Source: Meiothermus sp.
Lineage (GTDB): Bacteria; Deinococcota; Deinococci; Deinococcales; Thermaceae
Assembly (NCBI GenBank): GCA_026004095.1
Contig: BPIL01000006.1
Coordinates: forward strand, 97,318 to 161,317
DNA: 64,000 nucleotides
Direction: 5' to 3'
Positions 51,768 through 63,927 of the stretch are shown one piece after another (within the stretch, counting starts at the first letter, position 1; each line of letters starts with the position of its first letter). A program made the translations under genes and the position numbers. The notes below the pieces were generated by a model. That model did no database searches. It was not told the origin of the DNA and worked only from the letters and a program-made list of their open reading frames with translations.

Positions 51768-53357
51768 ATGCCCTGGATATACCGGGTGTGGGCTTTACTG
51801 GGTATCTGGCTGGGCCCCTGGGCGCTGGCCCAGGTAACGCCCATTTTTGCCGAGGAAACCCAGAGCTCGGGTCTGCAAAGCCGCTTCGAGGGCGACTATG
51901 TGGTAGGGGGCGGGCTGGCCGCCTTCGACTGCAACGGCGATGGCCTGCCCGAACTGGTGCTGGCGGGGGGCGCGCAACGGGCCAAGCTCTACCTAAACCA
52001 GAGCCCTGTGGGAGGGCCGCTGCGCTTTCGGGAAGCGAGCGCGGGGGTGGAGCTCGAGGGGGTGATGGGGGCTTACCCCCTCGACATTGACAGCGACGGC
52101 CTCCCCGACCTGGCCCTGCTGCGCGACGGCGAGGACGTTTTGCTGCGCGGGCTGGGCAACTGCCGCTTCGAGAACGCCAACCGCCGGTGGGGCTTCCAGG
52201 GGGGGAGCACCTGGACAACCGCTTTTTCGGCCACCTGGGAACAGGGCCAGCCCTGGCCCACCCTGGCCACGGGCGCTTATGTCAAGCGCAACACCACCTT
52301 CCCCTGGGGCACCTGCCGGGGCAACGCGCTGTACCGGCCTGCCCCAGGGGGTAAGGGCTTTGCACCCCCCTGGCCGCTCGAGCCCAGCTACTGCGCGCTC
52401 TCCATGTTGTTTTCCGACTGGAACCGCTCGGGCCGCCCGGCCCTGCGGGTCTCCAACGACCGCGAGTACTACCAGGGCAAAGGCCAGGAGCAGCTCTGGC
52501 AGCTCAGCCCCGGCCAGCCCCCACGGCTCTATACCGAGGCCGAGGGCTGGAAGCGGCTGCAAATCTGGGGCATGGGCATCGCCAGCTACGACCTCACCGG
52601 CTCGGGCTACCCGGTCTACTACCTCACCAGCATGGGCGACAACAAGCTGCAGATGCTCGAGTCGCCCGAGAGGCCCAGCTACGTGGACATCGCCTTCCGT
52701 CGCAACGCCACCGCCCACCGCCCCTACACCGGCGGCGATGTGCATATGTCCACCGCCTGGCACGCCCAGTTCGAGGATGTCAACAACGACGGCCTGATTG
52801 ATCTGTTTGTCAGCAAGGGCAACGTGGGTTTCATGCGCGAGGCCGCAGCCCGCGACCCCAACAACCTGATGCTCGGCAGGCCGGACGGCACCTTCGTCGA
52901 GGTGGGGGACAAGGCCGGGGTGGCCAGCTTTTTGCGGGGGCGGGGGGCCCAGGTGGTGGATCTGAACGCCGACGGCCGCCTGGACATCGTGGTGGTCAAC
53001 CGACTCGACCGGGCCCAGGTCTGGCGCAACCTGGGGGGGGCCAGCGGCCAGCCCCTGGGCAACTGGCTGCAGGTAAAGCTCCAGCAGCCGGGCCCCAACC
53101 CCGATGCTGTGGGGGCCTGGCTCGAGGTCGAGCTACCCGGCCGAGTCCTGCGGCGCGAGCTGACGGTGGGCGGCGGCCACCTGAGCGGCAGCCTGGGCTT
53201 CGTGCACTTTGGGCTGGGCCCGGCCGAGCAGGTGCGCCTGCGGGTGCGCTGGCCCGACGGCCAGCACGGGGAATGGCTCGAGACCCCCAGCAACCGCTTC
53301 GTGGTGCTGACCCGAAACCAGGAACTCCGCAGCTACACACCGGGCGGCGGTTATTGA
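51768..53357 (+). CDS. Exported CRTAC/ASPIC-UnbV protein with FG-GAP/VCBS repeats
   Basis: 529 residues with a signal peptide ending near ALAQ (residue 22). Beta-propeller repeats of FG-GAP type carry Ca-binding DxNxDxxxD loops ([40 protein letters not shown]). The C-terminus (about 430-515) matches the ASPIC/UnbV domain ([18 protein letters not shown]). Such proteins are extracellular and of unclear role. TATACT lies 7 nt before the ATG. Its TGA stop overlaps the -35 of xylF. Confidence 0.87.
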   Translation: MPWIYRVWALLGIWLGPWALAQVTPIFAEETQSSGLQSRFEGDYVVGGGLAAFDCNGDGLPELVLAGGAQRAKLYLNQSPVGGPLRFREASAGVELEGVMGAYPLDIDSDGLPDLALLRDGEDVLLRGLGNCRFENANRRWGFQGGSTWTTAFSATWEQGQPWPTLATGAYVKRNTTFPWGTCRGNALYRPAPGGKGFAPPWPLEPSYCALSMLFSDWNRSGRPALRVSNDREYYQGKGQEQLWQLSPGQPPRLYTEAEGWKRLQIWGMGIASYDLTGSGYPVYYLTSMGDNKLQMLESPERPSYVDIAFRRNATAHRPYTGGDVHMSTAWHAQFEDVNNDGLIDLFVSKGNVGFMREAAARDPNNLMLGRPDGTFVEVGDKAGVASFLRGRGAQVVDLNADGRLDIVVVNRLDRAQVWRNLGGASGQPLGNWLQVKLQQPGPNPDAVGAWLEVELPGRVLRRELTVGGGHLSGSLGFVHFGLGPAEQVRLRVRWPDGQHGEWLETPSNRFVVLTRNQELRSYTPGGGY

Positions 53358-53382
53358 CATGTCTCTTACACAGTGGTACTTT
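53354..53382 (+). promoter_or_regulatory. Promoter of the xylF operon
   Basis: TTGACA (53354-53359), 17-nt spacer, TACTTT (53377-53382). A consensus -35 with a fair -10. Transcription would begin near 53389, inside the palindrome at 53382-53400, leaving a leader of about 65 nt with a TAGGAGGAGG ribosome site. Confidence 0.8.
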
Positions 53383-53400
53383 TTTTTCGAGTCGAAAAAA
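53382..53400. promoter_or_regulatory. Perfect palindrome at the xylF transcription start, probable repressor site
   Basis: TTTTTTCGA-G-TCGAAAAAA, 9-bp arms around a single base, covering the expected start of transcription. The position fits a sugar-responsive repressor (LacI or ROK type), but no such regulator gene is in the window. Confidence 0.65.
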
Positions 53401-53454
53401 CCAGGGTCTTTCCATGCTCCTTTGGTCCATCGGCTCAGCTTAGGAGGAGGAAAC

Positions 53455-54492
53455 ATGAAGCCATTCACCAAAGTGATGGTGTTGTTGTGGTTTGCACTGG
53501 CTGTACCAGCTTTTGCCCAGCAGATCATCGTGGGGGTGAGCTGGGCCAACTTCCAGGAGGAACGCTGGAAGATTGACGAGCGGGCCATCCGCGAGCAGTT
53601 GGGCCGCATGGGCGCGACCTATATCAGCGCCGACGCCCAAAGCTCGTCCGAGAAGCAGCTCAACGACATTGACGCCCTGATTGCGCGCGGGGCCAAGGCC
53701 CTGATCATCCTGGCCTGGGACAAGGACGCCATCCTGCCCGCCATTGAAAAGGCCAAGGCCGCGGGCATCCCGGTGGTGGCCTACGACCGCCTCATCGAAA
53801 ACGACTACGCCTACTACATCACCTTCGACAACGTGGAGGTAGGCCGCATGCAGGCCCGCGAGGTCTATAAGGTTCGGCCCAAGGGCAATTACGCCTTCAT
53901 CCTGGGGGCCAACACCGACCCCAACGCCGACTTCCTGCACAAGGGGCAGCTCGAGGTGCTCGATGCCGCCATCAAACGCGGCGACATCAAGGTGGTGGGC
54001 AAGCAGTACACCGAAGGCTGGAAGCCCGAGGTAGCCCAGCGCAACATGGAACAGATCCTCACCGCCAACGGCAACAAAGTGGACGCCGTGGTGGCCTCCA
54101 ACGACGGCACCGCCGGGGGTGTGGTGGCCGCGCTGGCCGCGGTGGGTCTGGCCGGCAAGGTGCCGGTCTCGGGCCAGGACGGCGACCAGGCCGCCCTCAA
54201 CCGGGTGGCGCGCGGGCTGCAAACCGTTAGCGTCTGGAAGGACGCCCGCGAGCTGGGCCGCCGCGCTGCCGAGGCCGCGGTGCTGCTGGCCCGTGGCACC
54301 CCCATGGACAAACTGCCGGGCCGCACCATTTTTGCCGATGGGCCCAACAAAGTCCGCATGAACGCCCTCTTGCTCAAACCCATCCCCATCACCCGCCAGA
54401 ACCTGGATGTGGTGCTGCGGGCCGGCTGGATCACCAAGCAAGCCCTCTGCCAGGGGGTGAGCGGCGCCAACGCCCCGGCGGCCTGCCGGTAG
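53455..54492 (+). CDS. xylF: Xylose-type ABC transporter substrate-binding protein
   Basis: 345 residues with a signal peptide ([16 protein letters not shown]). Periplasmic-binding type 1 fold close to Xyl[56 protein letters not shown], and [11 protein letters not shown]. XylF-like proteins bind D-xylose, but the sugar cannot be assigned with certainty. First gene of the operon, with a strong promoter, operator and ribosome site. Confidence 0.9.
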   Translation: MKPFTKVMVLLWFALAVPAFAQQIIVGVSWANFQEERWKIDERAIREQLGRMGATYISADAQSSSEKQLNDIDALIARGAKALIILAWDKDAILPAIEKAKAAGIPVVAYDRLIENDYAYYITFDNVEVGRMQAREVYKVRPKGNYAFILGANTDPNADFLHKGQLEVLDAAIKRGDIKVVGKQYTEGWKPEVAQRNMEQILTANGNKVDAVVASNDGTAGGVVAALAAVGLAGKVPVSGQDGDQAALNRVARGLQTVSVWKDARELGRRAAEAAVLLARGTPMDKLPGRTIFADGPNKVRMNALLLKPIPITRQNLDVVLRAGWITKQALCQGVSGANAPAACR

Positions 54493-54506
54493 CACCAACC
54501 ATCTGC

Positions 54507-54536
54507 AAAGGGTGGGCGTGTTGCCCACCCTTTTTA
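54507..54536 (+). terminator. Partial terminator between xylF and xylH
   Basis: AAAGGGTGGGC (54507-54517) pairs with GCCCACCCTTT (54523-54533) around GTGTT, then TTTA. It probably stops most transcripts after xylF, giving more binding protein than permease. Confidence 0.8.
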
Positions 54537-54564
54537 TAGGCCAAACAAGCTTCTAATCGCACGG

Positions 54565-54570
54565 TATAAT
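54565..54570 (+). promoter_or_regulatory. Second promoter (-10) before xylH
   Basis: A perfect TATAAT lies 34 nt before the xylH ATG, in an AT-rich stretch after the internal terminator. No clear -35 is seen. GTGGAGGA follows as ribosome site. Confidence 0.45.
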
Positions 54571-54603
54571 CGAGTTCAACAAAAAATAAGTGGAGGATTT
54601 TTG

Positions 54604-55824
54604 ATGCAGATGCAAAGCACAGCAAGGGCCCGCACGAGCCTGGTGCAAAGCCTGGGGGTGGACAGCCGCATCCTGACCATGCTGATCGTGCTGGCGGTGG
54701 TCTGGACGGTATTCCAGCTTCTCACCATGCAGCAGCCGGGCCAGTTTTTGAGTCCGCAAAACCTCTGGAACCTCTCGGTGCAGACCGCGGTGGTGGGCAT
54801 CATGGTGGGGGGTATGGTCATGGTGATCGTAACCCGCCAGATCGACCTTTCGGTGGGCTCGATTCTGGGCTTCACCGGGATGATCATGGCCCTCATCCAG
54901 ACCGTCCCGCCGCTGGGCTGGGGCGGCCACTGGCTGCTGGCCCTGCTGGCCGGGCTGGTGCTGGGCGCGCTGATTGGGGCCTTTCAGGGCTACTGGGTGG
55001 CCTACTGGGGGGTGCCGGCCTTCGTGGTCACCCTGGCCGGGCTGCTCATCTTCCGCAACGCCACCTTTATCGTGGCCAGTGGGCGCACCATTGGCCCCTT
55101 AGACGACAACTTCAAGGTGCTGGGCGGGGGGCTCAACGGCTCCATCGGGGAGTTCTGGACCTGGGTGGTGGGGCTGGTGGTCATGGCTTTTGTGGTTTAT
55201 CAGGCCCTCTCCAACCGCAGCCGCCGCCTCAAAAACGGCCTGCCGGTGCGTCCGGTCTGGGCCGAGGGGCTGGTCACCGGCACCCTGCTAGTCCTGATTC
55301 TGGCTTTCGTGCTGGTCATGAACGCCTTCCCCTACCCCGGCACCAACATCCCTCGAGGCATGCCGGTACCGGTGCTGATTACCCTGGTGGTGCTGTTCGT
55401 GCTCAACTGGGTGGCCCTCAACACCCGTTTTGGCCGCTACGTCTTTGCCATTGGGGGCAACCCCGAGGCCGCACTGCTGGCCGGCATCAACGTCAAGCGC
55501 ATGCTGGTGGCGGTTTTTGCCCTGATGGGCATGCTGGCGGCCCTGGCCGGCGCGGTGCAGGCGGCCCGGCTCAACTTTGTGACCAACAGCATGGGCAACC
55601 TGCTCGAGCTCGACGTAATCGCCGCGGCGGTCATCGGCGGCACCGCCCTCTCCGGCGGCAGCGGCACCATCGTGGGGGCGGCCCTGGGGGCCCTGCTGAT
55701 GTCCTCCCTGCGCAGCGGGATGGTGCTGATGGGCCTCCCGACCGAGTGGCAGAACGTGGTGCTGGGCCTGGTGCTGCTGGCCGCAGTCATCTGGAACACG
55801 GTCTACCTGAGGAACCGGAGGTAA
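54604..55824 (+). CDS. xylH: Xylose-type ABC transporter permease
   Basis: 406 residues with about 10 membrane helices, the BPD_transp_2 family of sugar permeases. [16 protein letters not shown] is the family's helix 3 signature and [20 protein letters not shown] the cytoplasmic loop that contacts the ATPase. Starts at ATG 54604 (TTG three bases earlier possible). Only 2 nt separate its stop from xylG. Confidence 0.93.
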   Translation: MQMQSTARARTSLVQSLGVDSRILTMLIVLAVVWTVFQLLTMQQPGQFLSPQNLWNLSVQTAVVGIMVGGMVMVIVTRQIDLSVGSILGFTGMIMALIQTVPPLGWGGHWLLALLAGLVLGALIGAFQGYWVAYWGVPAFVVTLAGLLIFRNATFIVASGRTIGPLDDNFKVLGGGLNGSIGEFWTWVVGLVVMAFVVYQALSNRSRRLKNGLPVRPVWAEGLVTGTLLVLILAFVLVMNAFPYPGTNIPRGMPVPVLITLVVLFVLNWVALNTRFGRYVFAIGGNPEAALLAGINVKRMLVAVFALMGMLAALAGAVQAARLNFVTNSMGNLLELDVIAAAVIGGTALSGGSGTIVGAALGALLMSSLRSGMVLMGLPTEWQNVVLGLVLLAAVIWNTVYLRNRR

Positions 55825-55826
55825 GC

Positions 55827-56597
55827 ATGACCCCACTGGTCGAAATGCGCAACATCAGCCTGCGCTTTGGGGGCAACCAGGCGCTGGACAACGTGTCGGT
55901 CAACCTCTACCCCGGCGAGGTGGTGGGCCTGCTGGGCCACAACGGGGCGGGCAAGTCCACCCTGATCAAGGTGCTCTCGGGGGCCTACCAGGCCGACGCG
56001 GGCCAGATTTTCGTAAACGGACAGGAGGTCAGCATCCGCACCCCCCAGGACGCCCAGGCCCTGGGCATCGAGACCATCTACCAGAACCTGGCCCTGGCCG
56101 ACAACCTCGACGCCGTCGCCAACGTTTTTCTGGGGCGCGAGAAGGTGCGGGGCGTGGTGCTGGACGAAGACTTCATGGAGCTCGAGGCCCGCAAAACCCT
56201 GGATCGGCTCAAGGTCAAGATTCCCTCCTTGCGGCTGCCGGTGGCCCAGATGTCCGGCGGCCAGCGCCAGACCGTGGCCATTGGCCGGGCCATCTACTTC
56301 AAGGCCCGCTGCCTGATTATGGACGAACCCACCGCCGCGCTGGGGCCGGAGGAAACCGCCAAGGTGGGCGAGCTGATCAAAGCCCTCAAGGCCGAGGGGG
56401 TGGGCATCTTCCTGATTAGCCACGATCTGCACGACGTCTTCGACCTGGCCGACCGCCTCACGGTGATGAAAAACGGACGGGTGGTGGGCACCGTCTACAC
56501 CCAGGACGTGAGCCACGACGATGTGCTGGGCATGATTATCGGCGGGGTGATGCCCAAGAACGCCCGGCCCGCCGACCGGCCCGCCTCATCCACCTGA
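55827..56597 (+). CDS. xylG: Sugar ABC transporter ATP-binding protein, single-domain
   Basis: 256 residues. Walker [10 protein letters not shown], signature MSGGQRQTV, Walker [15 protein letters not shown]-loop ISHDLHD. Classical XylG and other CUT2 ATPases have two fused ABC domains (about 500 residues); this one has one and must act as a homodimer, like FrcA-type ATPases. Confidence 0.92.
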   Translation: MTPLVEMRNISLRFGGNQALDNVSVNLYPGEVVGLLGHNGAGKSTLIKVLSGAYQADAGQIFVNGQEVSIRTPQDAQALGIETIYQNLALADNLDAVANVFLGREKVRGVVLDEDFMELEARKTLDRLKVKIPSLRLPVAQMSGGQRQTVAIGRAIYFKARCLIMDEPTAALGPEETAKVGELIKALKAEGVGIFLISHDLHDVFDLADRLTVMKNGRVVGTVYTQDVSHDDVLGMIIGGVMPKNARPADRPASST

Positions 56598-56607
56598 GGA
56601 ACCCGCC

Positions 56608-57954
56608 ATGCCCGGGGTATCGTTCGCAGCGCATGAGCTGAGCGCCATCGAGGTTCCCGAGGGGGTTCCGGAAATACCGCCTCGAGTCTTTGCCGAGCGC
56701 TACCAGAACCTCGAGGCCCGGCGGCAACAATCGGGCTACGACGCCCTGGTGATCTTCGCCGACCGGGAGCACGCCGCCAACCTTGGCTGGCTCACCGGCT
56801 TCACCCCGCGCTTCGAGGAGGCCCTCTGGGTGCAGGTGGGCGGGCAGACCCCCACCCTGCTGGTGGGCAACGAGTGCCTCGGCCTGGCCCGCAGCGCCTG
56901 CAAGCTCGAGGCCCGCTTCGAGCTCTACCAGGAGTTCAGCCTGCCCGGCCAGGATCGGAGCCTCAGCACCGACCTGGTGGGCCTGCTGCGCAAGGCCGGG
57001 CTGGGCCGGGGCCTGCGGGTGGGCCTGATCGGTTGGAAGCCCATGCAGGCGCTGGACGTGCCGCACTGGATCGTCGAGGCCATCCAGGAGGTGACCGCCC
57101 AGACGCCCCAGAACGCCGCCGACCTCTTGATGCACCCGGCAAGCGGCCTGCGGGTGCGCCTCGAGCCCGAGCAAATCCGGCTGGCCGAGTATGCCGCGGC
57201 CCTCACCAGCGAGGGTATCAAGCACTGGGTGCGGGGCCTCTATGCAGGCCAGCCGGAGTGGGAGGCCGCCCGGCATCTGGTGTCCTATGGCCTCGAGCTT
57301 TCCTGCCACCCCATGGTGAACTTCGGCCCGGAAATCCCCAGCGGGCTCAAAAGCCCCCGCAACCAAAGGGCTCAACCGGGCTTTTACGCACAGGCGGCCT
57401 TTGGCCTGATCGGGGGGCTCACCTGCCGGGCGGGGCGGCTGGTGCGCGCAGATTATCAGGACGATGCGGATGAGTACCTGGAGCTGGTGGTCAACTACCT
57501 GCAGGTGGTGCACGCCTGGTATGCCGCCCTGGGGGTGGGGGTGCTGGCAGGGGAGGTGTTCGCCCAGGCCCACCGGGCCAAAAGCGACACCTGGGACTTC
57601 GCCCTGAACCCCGGGCACCTGATCCACCTGGACGAGTGGCTCGCCAGCCCCTTTGCGCCGGGTTCCACGGTGGCTTTGCAGAGCGGTATGGCCATCCAGC
57701 AGGACATCATCCCCCTCCCCCGGCAGGGCCGCGCCGTGGTCAACATGGAGGACGGCCTGGTGCTGGCCGATGCCGAACTGCGCGAGGCCCTGGAACGCCT
57801 CGACCCCGCCATGATGCAGCGCATCCGCCGGCGGCGCCAGGTCATGGAGCAGCTTGGCTACCAGCTCAGTGAGGATGTGCTGCCCCTGTCCAACATCCAG
57901 GGGGTTTTCTTCCCCTTCCTGCTTCAACCCGAGTACGTCGCTCGCTTCGATTGA
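56608..57954 (+). CDS. M24-like (pita-bread fold) protein, degenerate metal site
   Basis: 448 residues. The N-terminal domain resembles creatinase/aminopeptidase P (YDALVIFADREHAANLGWLTGF). In the C-terminal domain only part of the dimetal site is recognisable: a GH region (NPGHLIHLDEWLASP) and VNMEDGLVL. The first two Asp ligands and the EP Glu (here LQSGMAIQQDI) are replaced. It may be a non-peptidase or inactive form. It lies 10 nt after xylG and 12 nt before an oxidoreductase gene, so it belongs to the sugar operon. Confidence 0.72.
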   Translation: MPGVSFAAHELSAIEVPEGVPEIPPRVFAERYQNLEARRQQSGYDALVIFADREHAANLGWLTGFTPRFEEALWVQVGGQTPTLLVGNECLGLARSACKLEARFELYQEFSLPGQDRSLSTDLVGLLRKAGLGRGLRVGLIGWKPMQALDVPHWIVEAIQEVTAQTPQNAADLLMHPASGLRVRLEPEQIRLAEYAAALTSEGIKHWVRGLYAGQPEWEAARHLVSYGLELSCHPMVNFGPEIPSGLKSPRNQRAQPGFYAQAAFGLIGGLTCRAGRLVRADYQDDADEYLELVVNYLQVVHAWYAALGVGVLAGEVFAQAHRAKSDTWDFALNPGHLIHLDEWLASPFAPGSTVALQSGMAIQQDIIPLPRQGRAVVNMEDGLVLADAELREALERLDPAMMQRIRRRRQVMEQLGYQLSEDVLPLSNIQGVFFPFLLQPEYVARFD

Positions 57955-57966
57955 AAGGAGACCCTT

Positions 57967-59010
57967 ATGCGAATCGGAATCGTAGGTGCAGGCTGGTGGG
58001 CCGGATTTGCCCACCTGCCCGCTTTCAAAGAGGCCGGGGCCCAGATCGCCGGCATCTACAGCCGCACCCCGGCCCATGCGCAAAAACTGGCCAGCGCCCA
58101 CGGAACCCAGGCCTTCGAGCGGTACGAAGACCTGCTGCAACACTGCGACGCCGTGGCCATCTCCACCACCGACGACACCCACGCCCCCCTGGGCCTGATG
58201 GCCCTGCAGGCCGGCAAGCACCTCTTCATGGACAAGCCCCTGGCCCGCACCCTGGCCGAAGCCCAGGCCCTGGTCGAGGCCGCCCGGCGGCAGGGGCGCA
58301 TCGGCCTGACCGCCTTCACCAGCCGGGGCGACCTGGCCGCCGAGACCGCCCAGGCCCTGGTGCGCGCGGGCGAGATTGGGGAGGTGCTCTACCTGCGGGG
58401 CTCCTTCCACGGGGGCTACATGGGCGACCCGGCCGGCCCCACCACCTGGCGGGCCAGAGCCGAGACCGGCGGGGCCGGGGGGGTGGTGGCCGACCTGGGG
58501 GCCCACCTCTTCGACCTGGTGCGCATGGTCACGGGCCTCGAGTTCACCCAGGTGATGGCCCAGGCCCAGATTCACCTGCAGCGGCCCGACCCGGTCACCA
58601 ACTACGACGAAGGCGCGGTACTGGCCCGGCTGGGCGGCGCGACCGGGGCTTTCTCGCTCTCGAGGGTGCACATCGGCGCTGACCAGCGGCTCGAGCTGGA
58701 AATCCAGGGCACTAAAGGCGCCCTCAAGCTCTCCCCGGCCCTGTGGGGCCAGGGCAAAAGCGCCCAGCTCTGGCTGGCCCCGCGCCCCGGCTTTTACCGG
58801 GAAGTCCCCCCCGACCCGAGCTTCCTGCGGGGGCGCAACCCCGAGACCTCCTGGGGGCATTTCCAGTTCACCGAGCTGGCCCGGCGCTTCCTCGAGGGCA
58901 TAACCCAGAACCGCCCGCCCACCCCGAGCCTCGAGGACGGCCTCGCCGCCCAGCGGGTTATCGAGGCCGCGGTCGAGAGCAGCCGGCAAAACGCCTGGGT
59001 ATCGGTCTAG
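57967..59010 (+). CDS. Gfo/Idh/MocA-family oxidoreductase of the sugar operon
   Basis: 347 residues. Rossmann [34 protein letters not shown] with the DKP motif, and the catalytic region [18 protein letters not shown] (conserved Asp and His). Probably oxidises the sugar, or a derivative, imported by XylFGH. AAAGGAG precedes the ATG. Only distantly similar to the other family member at 49378-50418. Confidence 0.87.
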   Translation: MRIGIVGAGWWAGFAHLPAFKEAGAQIAGIYSRTPAHAQKLASAHGTQAFERYEDLLQHCDAVAISTTDDTHAPLGLMALQAGKHLFMDKPLARTLAEAQALVEAARRQGRIGLTAFTSRGDLAAETAQALVRAGEIGEVLYLRGSFHGGYMGDPAGPTTWRARAETGGAGGVVADLGAHLFDLVRMVTGLEFTQVMAQAQIHLQRPDPVTNYDEGAVLARLGGATGAFSLSRVHIGADQRLELEIQGTKGALKLSPALWGQGKSAQLWLAPRPGFYREVPPDPSFLRGRNPETSWGHFQFTELARRFLEGITQNRPPTPSLEDGLAAQRVIEAAVESSRQNAWVSV

Positions 59011-59068
59011 AACCCGGCCCCCACCCTTGGGCCTTATACCGGATGCGGTGTATTCTTTGCATATTGGC

Positions 59069-61444
<2,376 letters not shown>

Positions 61445-61477
61445 ATCGCAGCGACAGACTGCTCTGGTGTTCAGCGT

Positions 61478-62692
61478 CTACCGGCCCCGGTACCAGATGC
61501 GGTAAACGCGCCCCCCCTGGGCATCCGAGACATACATCGCGCCGTCGGCCCCTATCACCAGCCCCACCGGGCGGCCCCAGGCCTCGCGGCACATCTGCCC
61601 GGGCGCTCGCCAGCCCGTGGCAAACGTTTCCGAGCGCACCGGCAGGCCGTTTTGCATTACGAAGCGCTCAATCTTGCAGTCGCGGTACTTGGCCGGGTCT
61701 TGCACGCCCAGCGAGCCGTGGTAGGCGATATAGAGGCTATCGCGGTAGGCCGGTGGGAAATGGCTGTTGCGGGCCCAGGTCATGCCCAGGGGAGCCGAGT
61801 GGGCCGGGGCCGTGAAGAGGGCCGGAACGGCTTTTCGGCAGTCGAAGCCCTGGGTGCGGGGGTCGGGCACCTCGCTGCGTTCGGCCTTCAGGTTCAGACC
61901 CAAGCCCGGCGTGTAGCAGTAGGGCCAGCCGTGAAAACCCCCGGGTTGCACCGCCACAATCACCTCTTCGGGGGGCAGGTCGTCGCCGAGGTGATCGGTA
62001 CCGTTGTGGGTAGCCCATAGTTCGCCCCTGGGTGTCCAGGTAAAGTCCACGCTGTTCTTGAGGCCCTCCGCCCAGATCACCCGGCGGCGGGGGTCGGGGT
62101 CGCCGGCAAAGGGGTTATCTTCGGGCACACTACCGTCGGGGTTAAAACGCAGGATGGCCGCACGGCGGGGGTCGCGCTCGGGGCCGAAGTTGGTCTCGGA
62201 GCCCACCGAAACATAGAGCCTGCCGTCCGGCCCGAAATGCAGCGTGCGGGTGAAATGCCCCGAGGGGCCGGGGATGTCCGTGAGGACGGTTTCCCGTTCC
62301 CAACCGCTCCGCCCCGGCCGCAAGCGAATCACCGCCGTGCTTACAGCCACATACAGCCAGCCCCGGTGCCACTCGAGGCCATGCGGCAGCTCCAGGCCCT
62401 CCGCCACCACCTCCAGCCGGTCGGCCCGGCCATCGCGGTTATGGTCGGGCAACCGCACCACCTGACCCCCATAGATCAGGCTCACGTAGAGCTGCCCATC
62501 GGGCCCCACGCCCATCATGCGGGGGGCGCCCTCGAGGTGCTCGGCAAAAATCCGAATAGCAAAACCCGACGGCAGGCGAATGCGGCGGCTGGCCTCATCC
62601 AGCTCAGAGGACGGCTCCAGGCGCGCGACAGTCCAGTAGGCCCCGGCCACGACCAGCATAGCCCCAAGTACCACCCAGCCCAGACGGATCAT
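61478..62692 (-). CDS. Sorbosone/glucose dehydrogenase-like beta-propeller, membrane-anchored
   Basis: 404 residues. An N-terminal hydrophobic anchor (about 5-25) is followed by a six-bladed propeller of the GSDH/PQQ sugar dehydrogenase type: SGFAIRIFAEHLEGAPRMMGVGPDGQLYVS, DHNRDGRADRLEVVAEGLELPHGLEWH, GPSGHFTRTLHFGPDGRLYVSVGSETN. Probably an extracellular sugar oxidase using PQQ. The ATG at 62692 has TACCCT 9 nt upstream; the in-frame extension through the hairpin unit upstream is rejected. Confidence 0.85.
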   Translation of the reverse strand: MIRLGWVVLGAMLVVAGAYWTVARLEPSSELDEASRRIRLPSGFAIRIFAEHLEGAPRMMGVGPDGQLYVSLIYGGQVVRLPDHNRDGRADRLEVVAEGLELPHGLEWHRGWLYVAVSTAVIRLRPGRSGWERETVLTDIPGPSGHFTRTLHFGPDGRLYVSVGSETNFGPERDPRRAAILRFNPDGSVPEDNPFAGDPDPRRRVIWAEGLKNSVDFTWTPRGELWATHNGTDHLGDDLPPEEVIVAVQPGGFHGWPYCYTPGLGLNLKAERSEVPDPRTQGFDCRKAVPALFTAPAHSAPLGMTWARNSHFPPAYRDSLYIAYHGSLGVQDPAKYRDCKIERFVMQNGLPVRSETFATGWRAPGQMCREAWGRPVGLVIGADGAMYVSDAQGGRVYRIWYRGR

Positions 62693-62750
62693 CTGAGGTC
62701 TAGGGTAGCAAAGCACCTGCAGCTTTAGAGAAAAGAGGGGGTGTGGGGGA

Positions 62751-63086
62751 GCTATAATCCCCCGGTTTTCAAACCGGGGATACATGGACTCCCCCATGTG
62801 CTCCTTCGGAACACATGGCATAGTGGGTAGCGGATGTGGGGTATAACCCTCTTGTTGGGGACAGGGTTCCCCATGCACCTTGAAACTTGGAGTAGGGGGT
62901 TCCACCGGGCAGTCCGGTGGGTAAAACTCCAAACGAACACCCGTGGCAGAGCTGGAAGCATTGCGCTCGCCTGCCGATACGGAGTCAAGGTTTTCTGGGC
63001 TCGGACGGAGCCTTCGGGGATGGGTACGGCGTGGGCCGTCCCGTGAGAACCGAGAAGCCCCGTTCTTCAGAACAGGGAGTCGTCAC
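62751..63086 (+). mobile_element. Hairpin-bounded non-coding unit, possible IS200/IS605-type PATE or guide-RNA relic
   Basis: This gene-free stretch is bounded by two similar palindromes. On the left CCCCGGTTT-TC-AAACCGGGG (62760-62779), on the right CCCCGTTCT-TC-AGAACAGGG (63058-63077, one mismatch), then AGTCGTCAC. Other stems lie between: CCATGTG/CACATGG (62794-62818) and CCACCGG/CCGGTGG (near 62905). The right end, GAGAAGCCCC-hairpin-AGTCGTCAC, resembles the right ends of TnpB-type IS605/IS607 elements from memory. A TATAAT at 62753 could drive it. No complete protein is encoded. Confidence 0.5.
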
Positions 63087-63159
63087 TGTGAGCCCAGGCT
63101 TCGCGCACACATCTCATCATCTGGGTGCTACACTGCTTTTCAGGAACTGCCCCAAGACT

Positions 63160-63816
63160 ATGAAAAATACCCATCCCATAACCCGCCTGGCTGTTCGTGA
63201 GCCTTTCAATACCTATTCCCACGCGGTGGGGGTGGCGCTCGGTCTGATTGGCACGGTCATGTTGCTGTTTTTCACCCAGGGCAACCCGGCCAAAATCGCA
63301 GGCGCGCTGGTATTCGGCCTGACTATGATCCTGATGTACACCTCCTCGGCCCTGTATCACGCTTTACGGGTCTCGGAGCGGGCCTTGCTGTGGTTGCGCA
63401 AGCTCGACCACGCGGCCATTTTTCTTTTTATCGCCGGAACCTACACCCCTGTGCTGCTGCAGGCAATGGAGGCCCGTTGGCGCCCCTGGGCGCTGGGCCT
63501 GGTCTGGGGGCTGGCCGTCCTGGGCGTGGCCCTCAAGCTCATCACCCTCCAGGCTCCACGCTGGCTTTACACCGCCACCTACCTGGGCATGGGCTGGCTT
63601 TCTGTCTTCTTGCTGCCCAAGCTGGCACTTAGCCCCTGGGCCCTGGGCTTCCTGGTGGCGGGTGGGGTGGCCTACAGCCTGGGAGCGGTGATCTACGCCG
63701 CCAAGTGGCCCAACCCGCTGCCCCGGCTGGTGGGGTTTCATGGCATCTGGCACGTGTTTGTGTTGCTGGGCAGCCTGGGCATGTATGGTGCGGTGTTCAC
63801 CCTGTACCTGAGCTAA
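63160..63816 (+). CDS. trhA: Hemolysin III / PAQR-family membrane protein (TrhA)
   Basis: 218 residues with seven membrane helices. Family motifs: REPFNTYSHAVGVALGLIG, SSALYHAL, LRKLDHAAIFLFIAGTYTPVLL, and FHGIWHVFVLLGS near the C-terminus; the conserved Ser, Asp and His residues form the metal site of PAQR proteins. Linked to membrane fluidity control in E. coli. TACACT lies about 26 nt upstream of the ATG. Confidence 0.9.
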   Translation: MKNTHPITRLAVREPFNTYSHAVGVALGLIGTVMLLFFTQGNPAKIAGALVFGLTMILMYTSSALYHALRVSERALLWLRKLDHAAIFLFIAGTYTPVLLQAMEARWRPWALGLVWGLAVLGVALKLITLQAPRWLYTATYLGMGWLSVFLLPKLALSPWALGFLVAGGVAYSLGAVIYAAKWPNPLPRLVGFHGIWHVFVLLGSLGMYGAVFTLYLS

Positions 63817-63874
63817 AACACGCACCGGCAGGCAAAGCACCGCACCTCGGTTCACCCGCCGCTAAAAATTACGC

Positions 63875-63910
63875 GCGGTCTCTGCCCGAACACCCAGGCA
63901 AACAGACCGC
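63875..63910 (-). terminator. Intrinsic terminator of the gene entering from the right edge
   Basis: GCGGTCT and AGACCGC arms (63875-63881, 63904-63910) with an inner TGCC/GGCA pair. Read on the minus strand it is followed by TAATTTTTAG. It lies 18 nt beyond the stop codon at 63928. Confidence 0.6.
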
Positions 63911-63927
63911 ACCCAGGGTACAGCCCG

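Noticed and set aside
62693..62932. Longer N-terminus of the sorbosone dehydrogenase-like protein
   Set aside because: It would run through the left hairpin of the 62751-63086 unit, and a membrane anchor begins properly at 62692.
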